Source: Ruegeria_B marisflavi
GTDB lineage: Bacteria > Pseudomonadota > Alphaproteobacteria > Rhodobacterales > Rhodobacteraceae
Length of the DNA: 64,000 nucleotides
Direction of reading: 5' to 3'
Assembly: GCF_025673445.1 (NCBI RefSeq)
Contig: NZ_JAOVQN010000002.1
Coordinates: forward strand, 310,001-374,000
The notes under the pieces were generated by a model, which made no database searches, was not told the origin of the DNA, and saw only the letters and a list, made by a program, of their open reading frames with translations. Each line of letters starts with the position of its first letter. Positions within the stretch are counted from its first letter, which is position 1. Made by a program: the position numbers and the translations under genes. This document shows positions 52,634 to 61,510 of the stretch, in pieces.

Positions 52634-53658
52634 TGCGCAGCAGCAAGACCATCCATGTGATCTCGGCCCATGCCGAGGGCGAGGTGGGCGATGTCATCGT
52701 TGGCGGTGTCGCGCCGCCGCCGGGCGAGACCCTGTGGGAGCAGCGCAACTGGATCGCGCGCGACGGGCGGCTCAGGAACTTCATGCTGAACGAGCCGCGC
52801 GGCGGCGTGTTCCGGCATGTCAACCTGCTGGTGCCGCCCAAGGACCAACGCGCCGCTGCGGCCTTTATCATCATGGAGCCCGAGGACACGCCTCCGATGT
52901 CGGGGTCGAACTCGATCTGCGTGGCAACCGTGCTGCTCGACAGCGGGCTGGTCGAGATGGACGAGCCGGTGACCAAACTGGTGCTCGAAGCCCCCGGCGG
53001 GCTGGTGCATGTGCGCGCTGAATGCCGGGATGGCAAGGCCGAGCGCATATTCGTGCGCAACCTGCCCTCCTTTGCAGCGCAGCTCGACGTTGCGCTGGAT
53101 GTGCCCGGTGTTGGGCGGGTGACAGTGGATACGGCCTTTGGCGGTGACAGTTTCGTTGTGGTGCGACCGAAGGATGTGGGGGTCGAGATTGCCCGAGACC
53201 GGGCGCGCGACCTGGCCGAGATGGGCATCGCGATCACCAATGCGGCCAATGCGCAGCTGGGCTTTCATCACCCGGAAAACCCGGAATGGCGGCATATCTC
53301 CTTTTGCCTCTTCGCGGGCGAGATCGAGCGGCGGGACGGGATCTTGCGCGCCGCCTCTGCCGTGGCGATCCAGCCCGGCAAGATCGACCGTTCGCCCACC
53401 GGCACCGCCGTGTCAGCGCGTATGGCGATCCTGCATGCGCGGGGCGAGATGGCCGAGGGGGAACAGTTTGTCGCGACCTCGATCATTGGGTCCGAATTCT
53501 CCGGTCGCATTGCCGGGCTGACAAGCGTCGGCGACCGCCCGGCAATCCTTCCCGAGATTTCGGGCCGGGGCTGGATCACCGGGATTCACCAGCACATGCT
53601 GGACCCCGGCGACCCCTGGCCTGAAGGGTACCGCTTGCGGGATACCTGGGGTGTGTGA
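52633..53658 (+). CDS. Proline-racemase-family protein with Ser/Thr in place of both catalytic cysteines
   Basis: A 341-residue paralogue of the 4-hydroxyproline epimerase. At the first catalytic position it reads PPMSGSNSICVAT (Ser90), and at the second DRSPTGTAVSARMA (Thr256). trans-3-hydroxy-L-proline dehydratases use Cys/Thr; a Ser/Thr pair leaves no thiol base. It is best called a probable trans-3-hydroxyproline dehydratase-like protein. It is the last gene of the operon, joined to AcnX by a one-base overlap, so it should act on a 3-hydroxyproline or a related compound. Confidence 0.85.
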   Translation: MRSSKTIHVISAHAEGEVGDVIVGGVAPPPGETLWEQRNWIARDGRLRNFMLNEPRGGVFRHVNLLVPPKDQRAAAAFIIMEPEDTPPMSGSNSICVATVLLDSGLVEMDEPVTKLVLEAPGGLVHVRAECRDGKAERIFVRNLPSFAAQLDVALDVPGVGRVTVDTAFGGDSFVVVRPKDVGVEIARDRARDLAEMGIAITNAANAQLGFHHPENPEWRHISFCLFAGEIERRDGILRAASAVAIQPGKIDRSPTGTAVSARMAILHARGEMAEGEQFVATSIIGSEFSGRIAGLTSVGDRPAILPEISGRGWITGIHQHMLDPGDPWPEGYRLRDTWGV

Positions 53659-53815
53659 TTCTTGTTTTCATTCTGATTTATAAAATTTCATTTAAAATCA
53701 ATATTAAGAAGGATACTAATAACTTTGTTTTACAAAATGCACGCCCATGTGAAAGCTAAATGACAGTCAGGTGCCGCAGAGCATTTCTGGCATTGCAGAC
53801 ATCAGGGAGGAAAAG
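53659..53815. promoter_or_regulatory. AT-rich control region before the ABC transporter genes
   Basis: The segment 53659-53750 is far richer in A and T than anything around it (TTTATAAAATTTCATTTAAA; TACTAATAACTTTGTTTTAC). This fits a promoter region separating the hydroxyproline operon from the transporter genes, so the transporter is probably transcribed independently. No terminator with a clear stem and T-run was found. A good ribosome site (GGGAGGAAAAG) precedes 53816. Confidence 0.5.
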
Positions 53816-55549
53816 ATGCGTAGGTATCTTTTGTCCGCAGCCGCGGTTTGCGCCGTGGTCGCGGGGCAGGCAGCCTATGCCGACGAGGCCGCTGCCAAGA
53901 AATGGATTGACGAAGAGTTCCAGCCCTCGGTCCTGTCCAAGGACGAACAAATGGCCGAGATGTAATGGTTCATCAAGGCGGCCGAGCCCTATAAGGGCAT
54001 GGAGATCAACGTGCTGTCCGAGGGTATTCCCACGCACAGCTACGAATCCGAAGTGCTGACCAAGGCCTTCGAGGAAATCACCGGCATCAAGGTGAACCAC
54101 CAGATCCTGGGCGAGGGCGAGGTCGTTCAGGCCGTGCAGACCCAGATGCAGACCAAGCGGAACCTGTATGACGCCTATGTCAACGATTCCGACCTGATCG
54201 GCACCCATTCGCGCCTGCAACTGGCCTATAACCTGACCGGCATGATGGCGGGTGATTTCAAGGACGTGACCAACCCCGGTCTCGACCTGGCTGATTTCAT
54301 GGGCACGCAGTTCACCACCGGCCCCGATGGTGACCTGTACCAGCTGCCCGATCAGCAGTTCGCCAACCTCTACTGGTTCCGCAAGGACTGGTTCGACCGT
54401 GAGGATCTGAAGGCGGCGTTCAAGGCCAAATACGGCTATGAACTGGGCGTTCCGGTCAACTGGTGGGCCTCTGAGGATATCGCCGAGTTCTTCAGCGAGG
54501 ACGTCAAGGAAATCGACGGCACCGCGATCTATGGCCACATGGATTACGGCAAGCGCGCGCCTGACCTCGGCTGGCGGATGACTGATGCCTGGCTGTCGAT
54601 GGCCGGTGCCGGATCCAAGGGCGAACCCAACGGTGTGCCGATCGACGAATGGGGTATCCGCATGGAAGCGGGGTCTTGCAACCCGGCGGGCGCCAGCGTG
54701 ACCCGTGGTGGTGCCGCCAACGGCCCGGCGGCGGTCTATGCGATCCGCAAGTGGGATGAATGGCTGCGCAAATACGCGCCTCCGGGTACGGCGTCCTATG
54801 ACTTCTAACAGTCGCTGCCGGCGCTAGCACAAGGCAATGTGGCCCAGCAGATCTTCTGGTACACCGCCTTTACCGCCGACATGGTCAAGCCGCAGTCCGA
54901 AGGCAACAACACCGTGGATGGCGACGGCAACCCGCTGTGGCGGATGGCACCCAGCCCGCATGGTCCCTATTGGGAAGACGGCCAGAAGGTAGGCTATCAG
55001 GACGTGGGATCGTGGACCATCCTCAACTCCTCCCCGCTGGATCGTGCACAGGCGGCCTGGCTCTATGCCCAGTTCGTGGTCTCCAAGACCGTCGACGTGA
55101 AGAAAAGCCATGTTGGCCTGACCTTCATCCGGGACAGCTCGGTCAATCACGAGAGCTTCTCGGAACGTGCGTCGAAACTGGGTGGTCTGGTGGAATTCTA
55201 CCGCTCGCCCGACCGGTTACGCTGGTCGCCCACCGGCATCAACGTTCCGGATTATCCCAAGCTGGCCCAGATCTGGTGGCAGCAGATCGGTGACGTGAAC
55301 TCGGGTGCCTTTACCCCGCAAGAGGCGATGGACCGTCTGGCGTTCGAAATGGACACCGTGATGGCCCGGATGCAGGCAGCGGACGAGGCGGCGAATGTCT
55401 ATGGCGGCTGCGGCCCGCGCCTGAACGAAGAGAAGGACGCGGAATGGTGGTTCGCCAATGGCGGCGCCAAGCCCAAGCTGGACAAAGAAAAGCCGCAGGG
55501 CGAGACCGTCAACTATGACGAACTGGTCGCCCGCTGGGCCAAGAACTGA
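53816..55549 (+). pseudogene. ABC transporter substrate-binding protein (GlpV-like), two in-frame stops
   Basis: One reading frame of 577 residues covers a complete periplasmic binding protein: signal peptide (RYLLSAAAVCAVVAGQAAYA), then INVLSEGIPTHSYESEVLTK and the C-terminal GGCGPRLNEEKDAEWWFANG. It is cut by TAA at 53963-53965 (after DEQMAEM, before WFIKAAEPYKG) and by TAA at 54806-54808 (after GTASYDF, before QSLPALAQG). Each is one base from a sense codon that would fit: GAA at the first, TAC or TAT at the second. The sequence on either side remains in frame and well conserved in appearance. It belongs with GlpSTPQV-like genes that import glycerol or related polyols. Either a recent inactivation or a sequence error. 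Confidence 0.88.
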
Positions 55550-55661
55550 TCTGGCTTCCTGATGGGCGGGGTCGTGAGTGAACCTGCCCTTCCAGCCCCG
55601 GGGAACCTTCCGGTCTCCGGGGCCTCACTGACCGCAAGAACCGGCCGAAAGCTTTGGGACG

Positions 55662-56725
55662 ATGGCACTCGAACTCAGAAACGTAACCAAGCGCGTCGGC
55701 GCCGACCTGCATATCAAGGAGACCTCGCTGGTCCTTGAGACGGGTCATTTCAACGTCCTGCTCGGTGCGACCGGCGCGGGCAAGACCTCGCTGATCAAGA
55801 TGATGGCCGGGCTCGATCCGGTGGCCAGCGGCCAGATCCTGATGGATGGTCAGGACGTGACCGGGCAGAGCACGCAGAAACGCAATATCAGCCTGGTGCA
55901 CCAGTTTTTCATCAACTATCCGCATATGACGGTGTTCGACAACATCGCCTCGCCGCTCAAGGTGGCGGGGCTGGCGAAATCCGAGATTCAGGGCCGGGTC
56001 GAACATGCGGCCGATATCCTGAAGCTGCGCCCGATGTTGCACCGGCGCCCGCACGAGCTGTCGGGCGGCCAGCAGCAGCGCACAGTGCTGGCCCGCGCCA
56101 TTGCCAAGGAAAGCCGCGCCGTGTTCCTGGACGAGCCGCTGGCCAATCTTGACTATAAATTACGCGAGGAGTTGCGCGACCAGCTGCCCGATCTGTTTGC
56201 CGAGCGCGGCGCGGTGGTGGTCTATGCACCTCGGAACCCGAAGAGGCGCTCTTGTTGGGCGGGCAGACCGCACTGATGGAGGATGGCCGGGTAACCCAGT
56301 TCGGCCGCACCGCCGAGATCTATCGGGATCCGGCCAATGTGCTGGCGGCAAAGGTGTTTTCGGACCCGCCCATCAACACGGCCGAAATCGTCAAGCAGGG
56401 CGGTACCGCCCTCATGGGCGCCGATGTTACCCGGACTCTGACCGGCGCTGCCGCTGGTCTGGCGGACGGGCCATACATGATTGCGATCCGGCCCCATCAC
56501 GTGTCGCCGGTCGCCTCGTCCGAGGCCACCGTGACCCTGTCGGGCCGGGTACAGGTGACTGAGCTGTCCGGCTCGGAAAGCTCGGCACATTTCGACATGG
56601 GGAACGGCAGCTGGGTGTCGCTTGCTCCGGGCATTCACCCCTACCAGGTGGGCGAAATGCATGATTTCCATATGGATCCATCGGCGGCCTATGTGTTCGC
56701 GCCCGATGGTTCCCGCGTGGCGTGA
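55662..56725 (+). pseudogene. ABC transporter ATPase 1 (GlpS-like), frameshifted
   Basis: An ABC ATPase of the CUT1/GlpS type. Walker A is LGATGAGKTSLIKM near residues 34-47, the signature HELSGGQQQRTVLARA near 128-143, and Walker B RAVFLDEPLANLDYKL. The frame changes at about 56226-56230: after GAVVVYA the sequence continues as the expected TSEPEEALLLGGQTALMEDG only if one base is added back (GCACCTCGG in place of something like GCGACCTCGG). The C-terminal TOBE-like domain then runs to 56725. Without correction the product stops at 56276. Confidence 0.85.
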
Positions 56726-56732
56726 GGCGCAG

Positions 56733-57814
56733 ATGGCGAAAATTACTCTCTCCAAGCTGCGTCACAGCTATTATCCGAACCCGAAAACGCCTGCCGATTA
56801 TGCGTTGAAGGAGATCGACCTCGACTGGACTGGTGGCGCCTATGCGCTGCTTGGTCCATCGGGCTGCGGCAAGTCCACGCTTCTCAACATCATCTCGGGC
56901 CTGCTGGTCCCGTCCGAGGGGCGGATCCTGTTCGACGGCAAGGATGTGACGGAACTGCCGCCAGACAAGCGCAACATCGCGCAGGTGTTCCAGTTTCCGG
57001 TAATCTACGACACGATGACCGTCTACGACAACCTGGCCTTTCCCCTGCGCAACCGGGGCCGGGATGAGGCCACGGTGCGCGAGCGGGTCACTGCGATTGC
57101 CGAGATGCTGGAGCTGTCCGACCTGCTTGACCGCAAGGCGGCGCATCTGAGCCCGGACAACAAGCAGAAGATCTCGATGGGGCGCGGGCTGGTGCGGCAG
57201 GACGCCAATGTAGTGATGTTCGACGAACCGCTCACCGTGATCGACCCGCATCTGAAATGGAAACTGCGCTCCAAGCTCAAGGAACTGCACAGCGGGTGCG
57301 CGCGACGATGATCTATGTCACCCATGACCAGCCCGAGGCGCTGACATTCGCCGATCAGGTGGTGGTGATGCAAGAGGGAGAGGTGGTGCAGATCGGCACC
57401 CCGGTCGAACTGTTCGACCGGCCCGCGCATACCTTTGTCGGCCATTTCATCGGCTCGCCCGGCATGAACATCCTGCCCGCCGAAGTGTCGGACGGCGTGG
57501 CGCGGTTCACCGGTCAGGCGAGCCCGCTCGAAGGGTCGATCACCGCCGGACCCGGCGCTCGGACCGAGATCGGCATCCGCCCGGAATTCGTGTCACTGGG
57601 CCAGTTCGGCTTGCCCGCCACCATCGCCAAGGTCTCGGATGTGGGGCGCCACACGGTGGTCGAATGCGAGGTCGCGGGCAGCCACGTCAACGCCATCGTC
57701 AGCGGACCCGGCCCCGAAAAGGGTGCAATGGTGCAACTGGAATTCCGTCGTGACCAGACCCGGCTTTATGCCGATGGCTGGCTGGCGAGTGAGGCCGCGG
57801 AGGGCGCCGCATGA
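56733..57814 (+). pseudogene. ABC transporter ATPase 2 (GlpT-like), frameshifted
   Basis: The second ATPase. Walker A is LLGPSGCGKSTLLNI near residues 37-51, and Walker B ANVVMFDEPLTVIDPHLKWK. The signature position reads HLSPDNKQKISMGRGLVR, a known departure from LSGGQ in GlpT-like proteins. At about 57291-57296 one base is missing: KLKELHS should continue RVRATMIYVTHDQPEALTFA, but the frame turns to GCARR and stops at 57311. The rest, including the H-loop (VTHDQ) and TOBE domain, is intact to 57814. It overlaps the first permease by 4 bases. Confidence 0.85.
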
Positions 57815-58674
57815 AGACCGAAAATCAAAAGGCCTGGTTCTTTGTCCTGCCGGTTTTGCTGCTGGTGGCCTTCAATGCGCTGATCCCGATGATGACGGTG
57901 GTCAACTATTCGGTGCAGGAGACCTTTGGTGGCAACGTTTTCTTCTGGCAGGGACTCGACTGGTTTGAACAAATTCTGAGGTCAGACCGGTTCCACGCAG
58001 CGCTTGGACGGCAGTTTCTGTTCACTTTCCTGATATTGATCATCGAAGTGCCCCTTGGTATCGCGATTGCGCTGTCGATGCCGCGCAAGGGGATCTGGGT
58101 GCCGGTGTGCTTGGTTCTTATGGCCCTGCCGATGCTGATCCCGTGGAACGTGGTGGGCGCGATGTGGAATATTTTCGCACTGCCCGATATCGGCCTCTTG
58201 GGCAATTTCCTGAACCGTGTCATGGGAATAGACTGTGACATGACACAGGATCCACTGGCGGCGTGGATCACCATCGTCACCATGGATGTCTGGCACTGGA
58301 CCTCGCTGGTGGTGCTTCTGAGCTATGCGGGCCTCGTCTCGATCCCGGACGCATATTACCAGGCGGCAAAGATCGACGGCGCGTCGAACTGGGCGGTGTT
58401 CCGTTTTATCCAGCTGCCCAAGATGAAGACGGTGCTGACCATCGCGATCCTGCTGCGGTTCATGGACAGCTTCAACATCTATACCGAACCCTTTGTTTTG
58501 ACGGGGGGCGGTCCCGGCAATTCGACCACGCTTCTGTCGATCGACATGGTCAAGATCGCGCTGGGGCAGTTCGACCTGGGGCCTGCCGCCGCGATGAGCC
58601 TGATCTATTTCGCAATCACCCTGCTGGTCAGCTGGCTTTTCTATACGCTGATGACCAAGGACGACCTGAACTGA
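57811..58674 (+). CDS. ABC transporter permease 1 (GlpP-like)
   Basis: A 287-residue inner-membrane permease with six hydrophobic segments, beginning WFFVLPVLLLVAFNALIPMM. The EAA loop lies near residues 183-205 (YYQAAKIDGASNWAVFRFIQ). It is intact, unlike the binding-protein and ATPase genes upstream. It pairs with the permease at 58686 and should form the channel of a glycerol-type CUT1 importer. The start ATGA overlaps the end of the ATPase 2 frame. Confidence 0.9.
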   Translation: MKTENQKAWFFVLPVLLLVAFNALIPMMTVVNYSVQETFGGNVFFWQGLDWFEQILRSDRFHAALGRQFLFTFLILIIEVPLGIAIALSMPRKGIWVPVCLVLMALPMLIPWNVVGAMWNIFALPDIGLLGNFLNRVMGIDCDMTQDPLAAWITIVTMDVWHWTSLVVLLSYAGLVSIPDAYYQAAKIDGASNWAVFRFIQLPKMKTVLTIAILLRFMDSFNIYTEPFVLTGGGPGNSTTLLSIDMVKIALGQFDLGPAAAMSLIYFAITLLVSWLFYTLMTKDDLN

Positions 58675-58685
58675 GGACGACAGAT

Positions 58686-59483
58686 ATGCAGAAAAGAACC
58701 ATCGTCCCCATCGTCTACATCCTGTTCCTGATGCTGCCGATCTATTGGCTGGTGGCGATGAGCTTCAAGACGACGAACGAGATCCTGGCGGGATTCTCAT
58801 TGTTCCCGCAGACTTTTACGCTGGAGAATCATCAGACCATCTTCACTGATCCGACCTGGTATTGGGGATACATCAACTCGATCCTCTATGTCACGATGAA
58901 CACGGTGATTTCGGTAGCGGTCTCGCTGCCGGCGGCCTATGCGTTCAGCCGGTATCGGTTCCTGGGCGACAAACAGCTGTTCTTCTGGCTGCTTACCAAC
59001 CGGATGGCGCCGGCGGCGGTGTTCGCGTTGCCGTTCTTCCAGCTCTATTCGGCGGTGGGCCTGTTTGACACCCATCTAGCGGTGGCACTGGCGCATTGCC
59101 TGTTCAACATCCCGCTGGCGGTCTGGATCCTCGAAGGCTTCATGCGGGGAATTCCCAAGGAGCTGGACGAGACCGCCTTTGTCGACGGCTATTCCTTTCC
59201 CCGCTTCTTTGCCACCATCTTTGTCCCATCGATCAAGGCGGGCGTGGGGGTGGCGGTGTTCTTCTGCTTCATGTTCTCCTGGGTCGAGATGCTGCTGGCC
59301 AAGACGCTGACCGCGGTCGAGGCGAAACCCATTGCCGCCACCATGACCAAGACCGCTTCAAGCGCGGGCTATGAACTGGGGCTGTTGGCGGCGGCGGGGA
59401 CATTGACGATCATTCCGGGCGCGATCGTGATCTGGTTCGTCCGCAACTACATTGCCAAGGGTTTTGCGACGGGGAGGGTGTGA
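58686..59483 (+). CDS. ABC transporter permease 2 (GlpQ-like)
   Basis: A 265-residue MalG/UgpE-type permease with six membrane segments (IVPIVYILFLMLPIYWLVAM; YINSILYVTMNTVISVAVSL). The EAA loop reads IPKELDETAFVDGYSFPRFF near residues 155-175. The ATG at 58686 follows GAGGACGACAG. It is intact and overlaps the DUF2160 gene (TGATG). Confidence 0.9.
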   Translation: MQKRTIVPIVYILFLMLPIYWLVAMSFKTTNEILAGFSLFPQTFTLENHQTIFTDPTWYWGYINSILYVTMNTVISVAVSLPAAYAFSRYRFLGDKQLFFWLLTNRMAPAAVFALPFFQLYSAVGLFDTHLAVALAHCLFNIPLAVWILEGFMRGIPKELDETAFVDGYSFPRFFATIFVPSIKAGVGVAVFFCFMFSWVEMLLAKTLTAVEAKPIAATMTKTASSAGYELGLLAAAGTLTIIPGAIVIWFVRNYIAKGFATGRV

Positions 59484-59761
59484 TGTTTTCTTGGATGGTC
59501 TGGACCTGGCCCACAGCCCTGTTGTTCATCGGCATCTTCAGCGCCATCGGGGTGTTGGTGGTGTTGGAAATCCGGCACCCGGGCGGCGCGATGCGCAAGG
59601 GTGTACTGGGTCTGACCACGACCCGGGGCGACCGGTTGTTCATCTGCCTCTTGGGAACCTCTTATATCTTCCTGGCCTGGCTGGGGCTGTTCGGCCTGCC
59701 GCTGTGGGGGCCGCTGGCGCTGTCGATCTGCTGGGGCGTGTTCTGCTTCTGGAAGGTGTGA
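59483..59761 (+). CDS. DUF2160 small membrane protein
   Basis: A 92-residue protein with three hydrophobic segments (TWPTALLFIGIFSAIGVLVV; LFICLLGTSYIFLAWLGLFG; LWGPLALSICWGVFCFWKV). DUF2160 proteins are found almost only at the end of GlpSTPQV-like glycerol transporter operons; their role is unknown. Its presence is the best support for calling this transporter the glycerol type. Confidence 0.85.
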   Translation: MFSWMVWTWPTALLFIGIFSAIGVLVVLEIRHPGGAMRKGVLGLTTTRGDRLFICLLGTSYIFLAWLGLFGLPLWGPLALSICWGVFCFWKV

Positions 59762-59846
59762 CAGGTCTCTTAAAAAGTAGTTTTCAACGGCTTCGTCTGT
59801 CCCTAGCATGGATCGGAATTCAAGGATGAAGCGGACAACCCACCCG

Positions 59847-60242
59847 ATGGCGCGCAAACAGGAACGTTCCCTGCTGACCGAGGTCGAACTAGAATTCATG
59901 ACCGTGGTCTGGGACATCGGCGGCGGCACCGTACGTGACATCCTGGCCGAGCTGAACAAGGCACAGACTCGCGCCTATACCTCGGTTGCGACCGTGCTGA
60001 AGATCATGGAGCAAAAGGGTTTTCTAACCTCCGAGCGGCATGACCGCTCACTGGTCTATCGCCCGGCCGTTCCCAAGGATGAGTACCAACGAACAACACT
60101 CAAGGACCTTTCGAGCAAACTTTTCGATGGCGCACCGGCGGCTCTGGTTGCCCGCCTGGTGGACGACGAAGAGGTGACGGACGACATGCTCGAAAGCATG
60201 CGGGCCTTGCTGAATGAAAGGTTGGGAGACAATGGACGGTGA
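59847..60242 (+). CDS. BlaI/MecI/CopY-family repressor
   Basis: A 131-residue winged-helix repressor (LTEVELEFMTVVWDIGGGTV; AYTSVATVLKIMEQKGFLTS), with a C-terminal dimerisation segment. BlaI repressors are cleaved after signalling by a BlaR1-type membrane protease. In-frame ATGs at 59808 and 59826 are possible earlier starts; I chose 59847 where homologues begin (MARKQERSLLTE). Its end overlaps the blaR1-like gene by 11 bases. No beta-lactamase gene is nearby. Confidence 0.85.
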   Translation: MARKQERSLLTEVELEFMTVVWDIGGGTVRDILAELNKAQTRAYTSVATVLKIMEQKGFLTSERHDRSLVYRPAVPKDEYQRTTLKDLSSKLFDGAPAALVARLVDDEEVTDDMLESMRALLNERLGDNGR

Positions 60243-61364
60243 AGCGCTTCTGAATGCCTATCTCGATCTGAACCTTCTGTTTGTGGCCGGGGTCGCGATT
60301 TGGTCCCTGCTGCGATGGGGTTTGGCACGCGGACGGTTGGGCCGCGCCTAACGCCAGCAACTGCGGCTCATGAAGGTCTGACGGTTCTGCTGGTCGCCTC
60401 GCCCCTGCTGGCGTTGGGGCTGACCACTTGGGTCGTCGCGCAACCACCCAATATTCCGGACATGCTGGTGCGTCAGTACCTGCATGGCAACGTCGGGCTG
60501 TCCGCGACCCAGTTCGAGGCCCTGTTGGGCCTGCGCGAGGATCTGGTGCGCGACCTGATGGCCCAGCGCGAGGTCTGGGCACAGGTTGTCGCCGTGACCT
60601 TTGTTGCGGGCTTTCTGGCCTGTGTTCTCCACGTGCTGTTGTCGGTGCTGCGGTTGAAACGCAGCCTGTCGAATGCCTTTGCCTGGAAAAGCATCGGCCG
60701 GGTTCACATCCTGCTCAGCGACACGGCGCGTGTCGCCTATTCGACCCGAGGATTGCGCAACCGTTACGTGGTGCTGCCGCTGGCGCTGCTGGATCATCCG
60801 CAGGATCTGAAAATAACCGTCGCGCACGAGGTGCAGCATTTCCGCCAGGCTGACATCGAATGCGAGTTCCTGCTGGAACTGCTGCGCCCACTGGTGTTCT
60901 GGAACCCCGCCTTCTTCATGTGGCGCCGCCAGGTCCGGATGCTGCGGGAGTATGCCTGTGATCAGGCCTTGATCGGGCGGCCGCATTTCGATGTCCGCGC
61001 CTATTGCGAATGCCTGATCCGCGCCTGTGCCGCCGCAGCCGGGAACCGGACGTTCTTTGCCCGTACGACACCGACCGTGGCGCTGGTCGACCGGCGCGAA
61101 ACACGCCACCCCTCGAGCCTGAGGAACCGAATTGTCGCCGCGACCGCCAGTGGCAAGGCGCAGGCTGGTGCGGTGGTCTGGATGATGATCTCGGGCCTGC
61201 TGGTGGCGGCCGTGCTGGCCACGATGCTGATCATGCAGCGGTCGGGCGACTGGAGCCATGACCGCATCATGCTATCGGCCATCGTCAATCTCGAACGGAT
61301 GGCAGAGCGCAACGCAACCGTGGCCAGCCCGTTCCAGGGTGGTTTCGTCAGCGCCTCCCGCTGA
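60232..61364 (+). pseudogene. BlaR1/MecR1-family M56 metallopeptidase, disrupted near its 5' end
   Basis: The gene should begin at the ATG at 60232 (MDGEALLNAYLDLNLLFVAG), inside the end of the repressor gene. It meets TAA at 60349-60351 after RGRLGRA, then continues RQQLRLMK and needs one extra base near 60374-60378 to reach LTVLLVASPLLALGLTTWVV. From there it is open to 61364, with the zinc motif HEVQH in KITVAHEVQHFRQADIEC and four membrane segments overall. The uncorrected downstream frame could start at 60300 (GTG) but would lack a proper first membrane helix. Adding an A-to-C change at 60351 and one G would restore a normal protein. Confidence 0.8.
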
Positions 61365-61386
61365 TCGTCCAAGCACCTGCGGCTTA

Positions 61387-61404
61387 GGCATTGCCGAAGC
61401 AATG
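61387..61404. terminator. Hairpin after the blaR1-like gene
   Basis: GCATTGC-CGAA-GCAATGC, a perfect 7-base stem with a 4-base loop, 23 bases after the stop of the M56 gene. No T-run follows on either strand, so it may be a weak terminator or an RNA end protector. Confidence 0.4.
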
Positions 61405-61510
61405 CGTAATCAAATCGTATTTCCAGCATTTCGGATGCGTCATTACTGTCGGCCCAACGCAAACGCGATTGGTCCAACCGTGACCGGCGCAGACGAAGGG
61501 TCAGGGGACG

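Noticed and set aside
53963..54808. Programmed stop readthrough or selenocysteine/pyrrolysine recoding in the binding-protein gene
   Set aside because: Both stops are TAA, which is not used for selenocysteine (TGA) or pyrrolysine (TAG), and the neighbouring ATPase genes carry unrelated one-base losses, so recoding does not explain the pattern.
53999..54808. The middle fragment of the binding protein as an independent gene starting at ATG 53999
   Set aside because: No ribosome site, no signal peptide, and it is an internal segment of a larger protein continuing on both sides.
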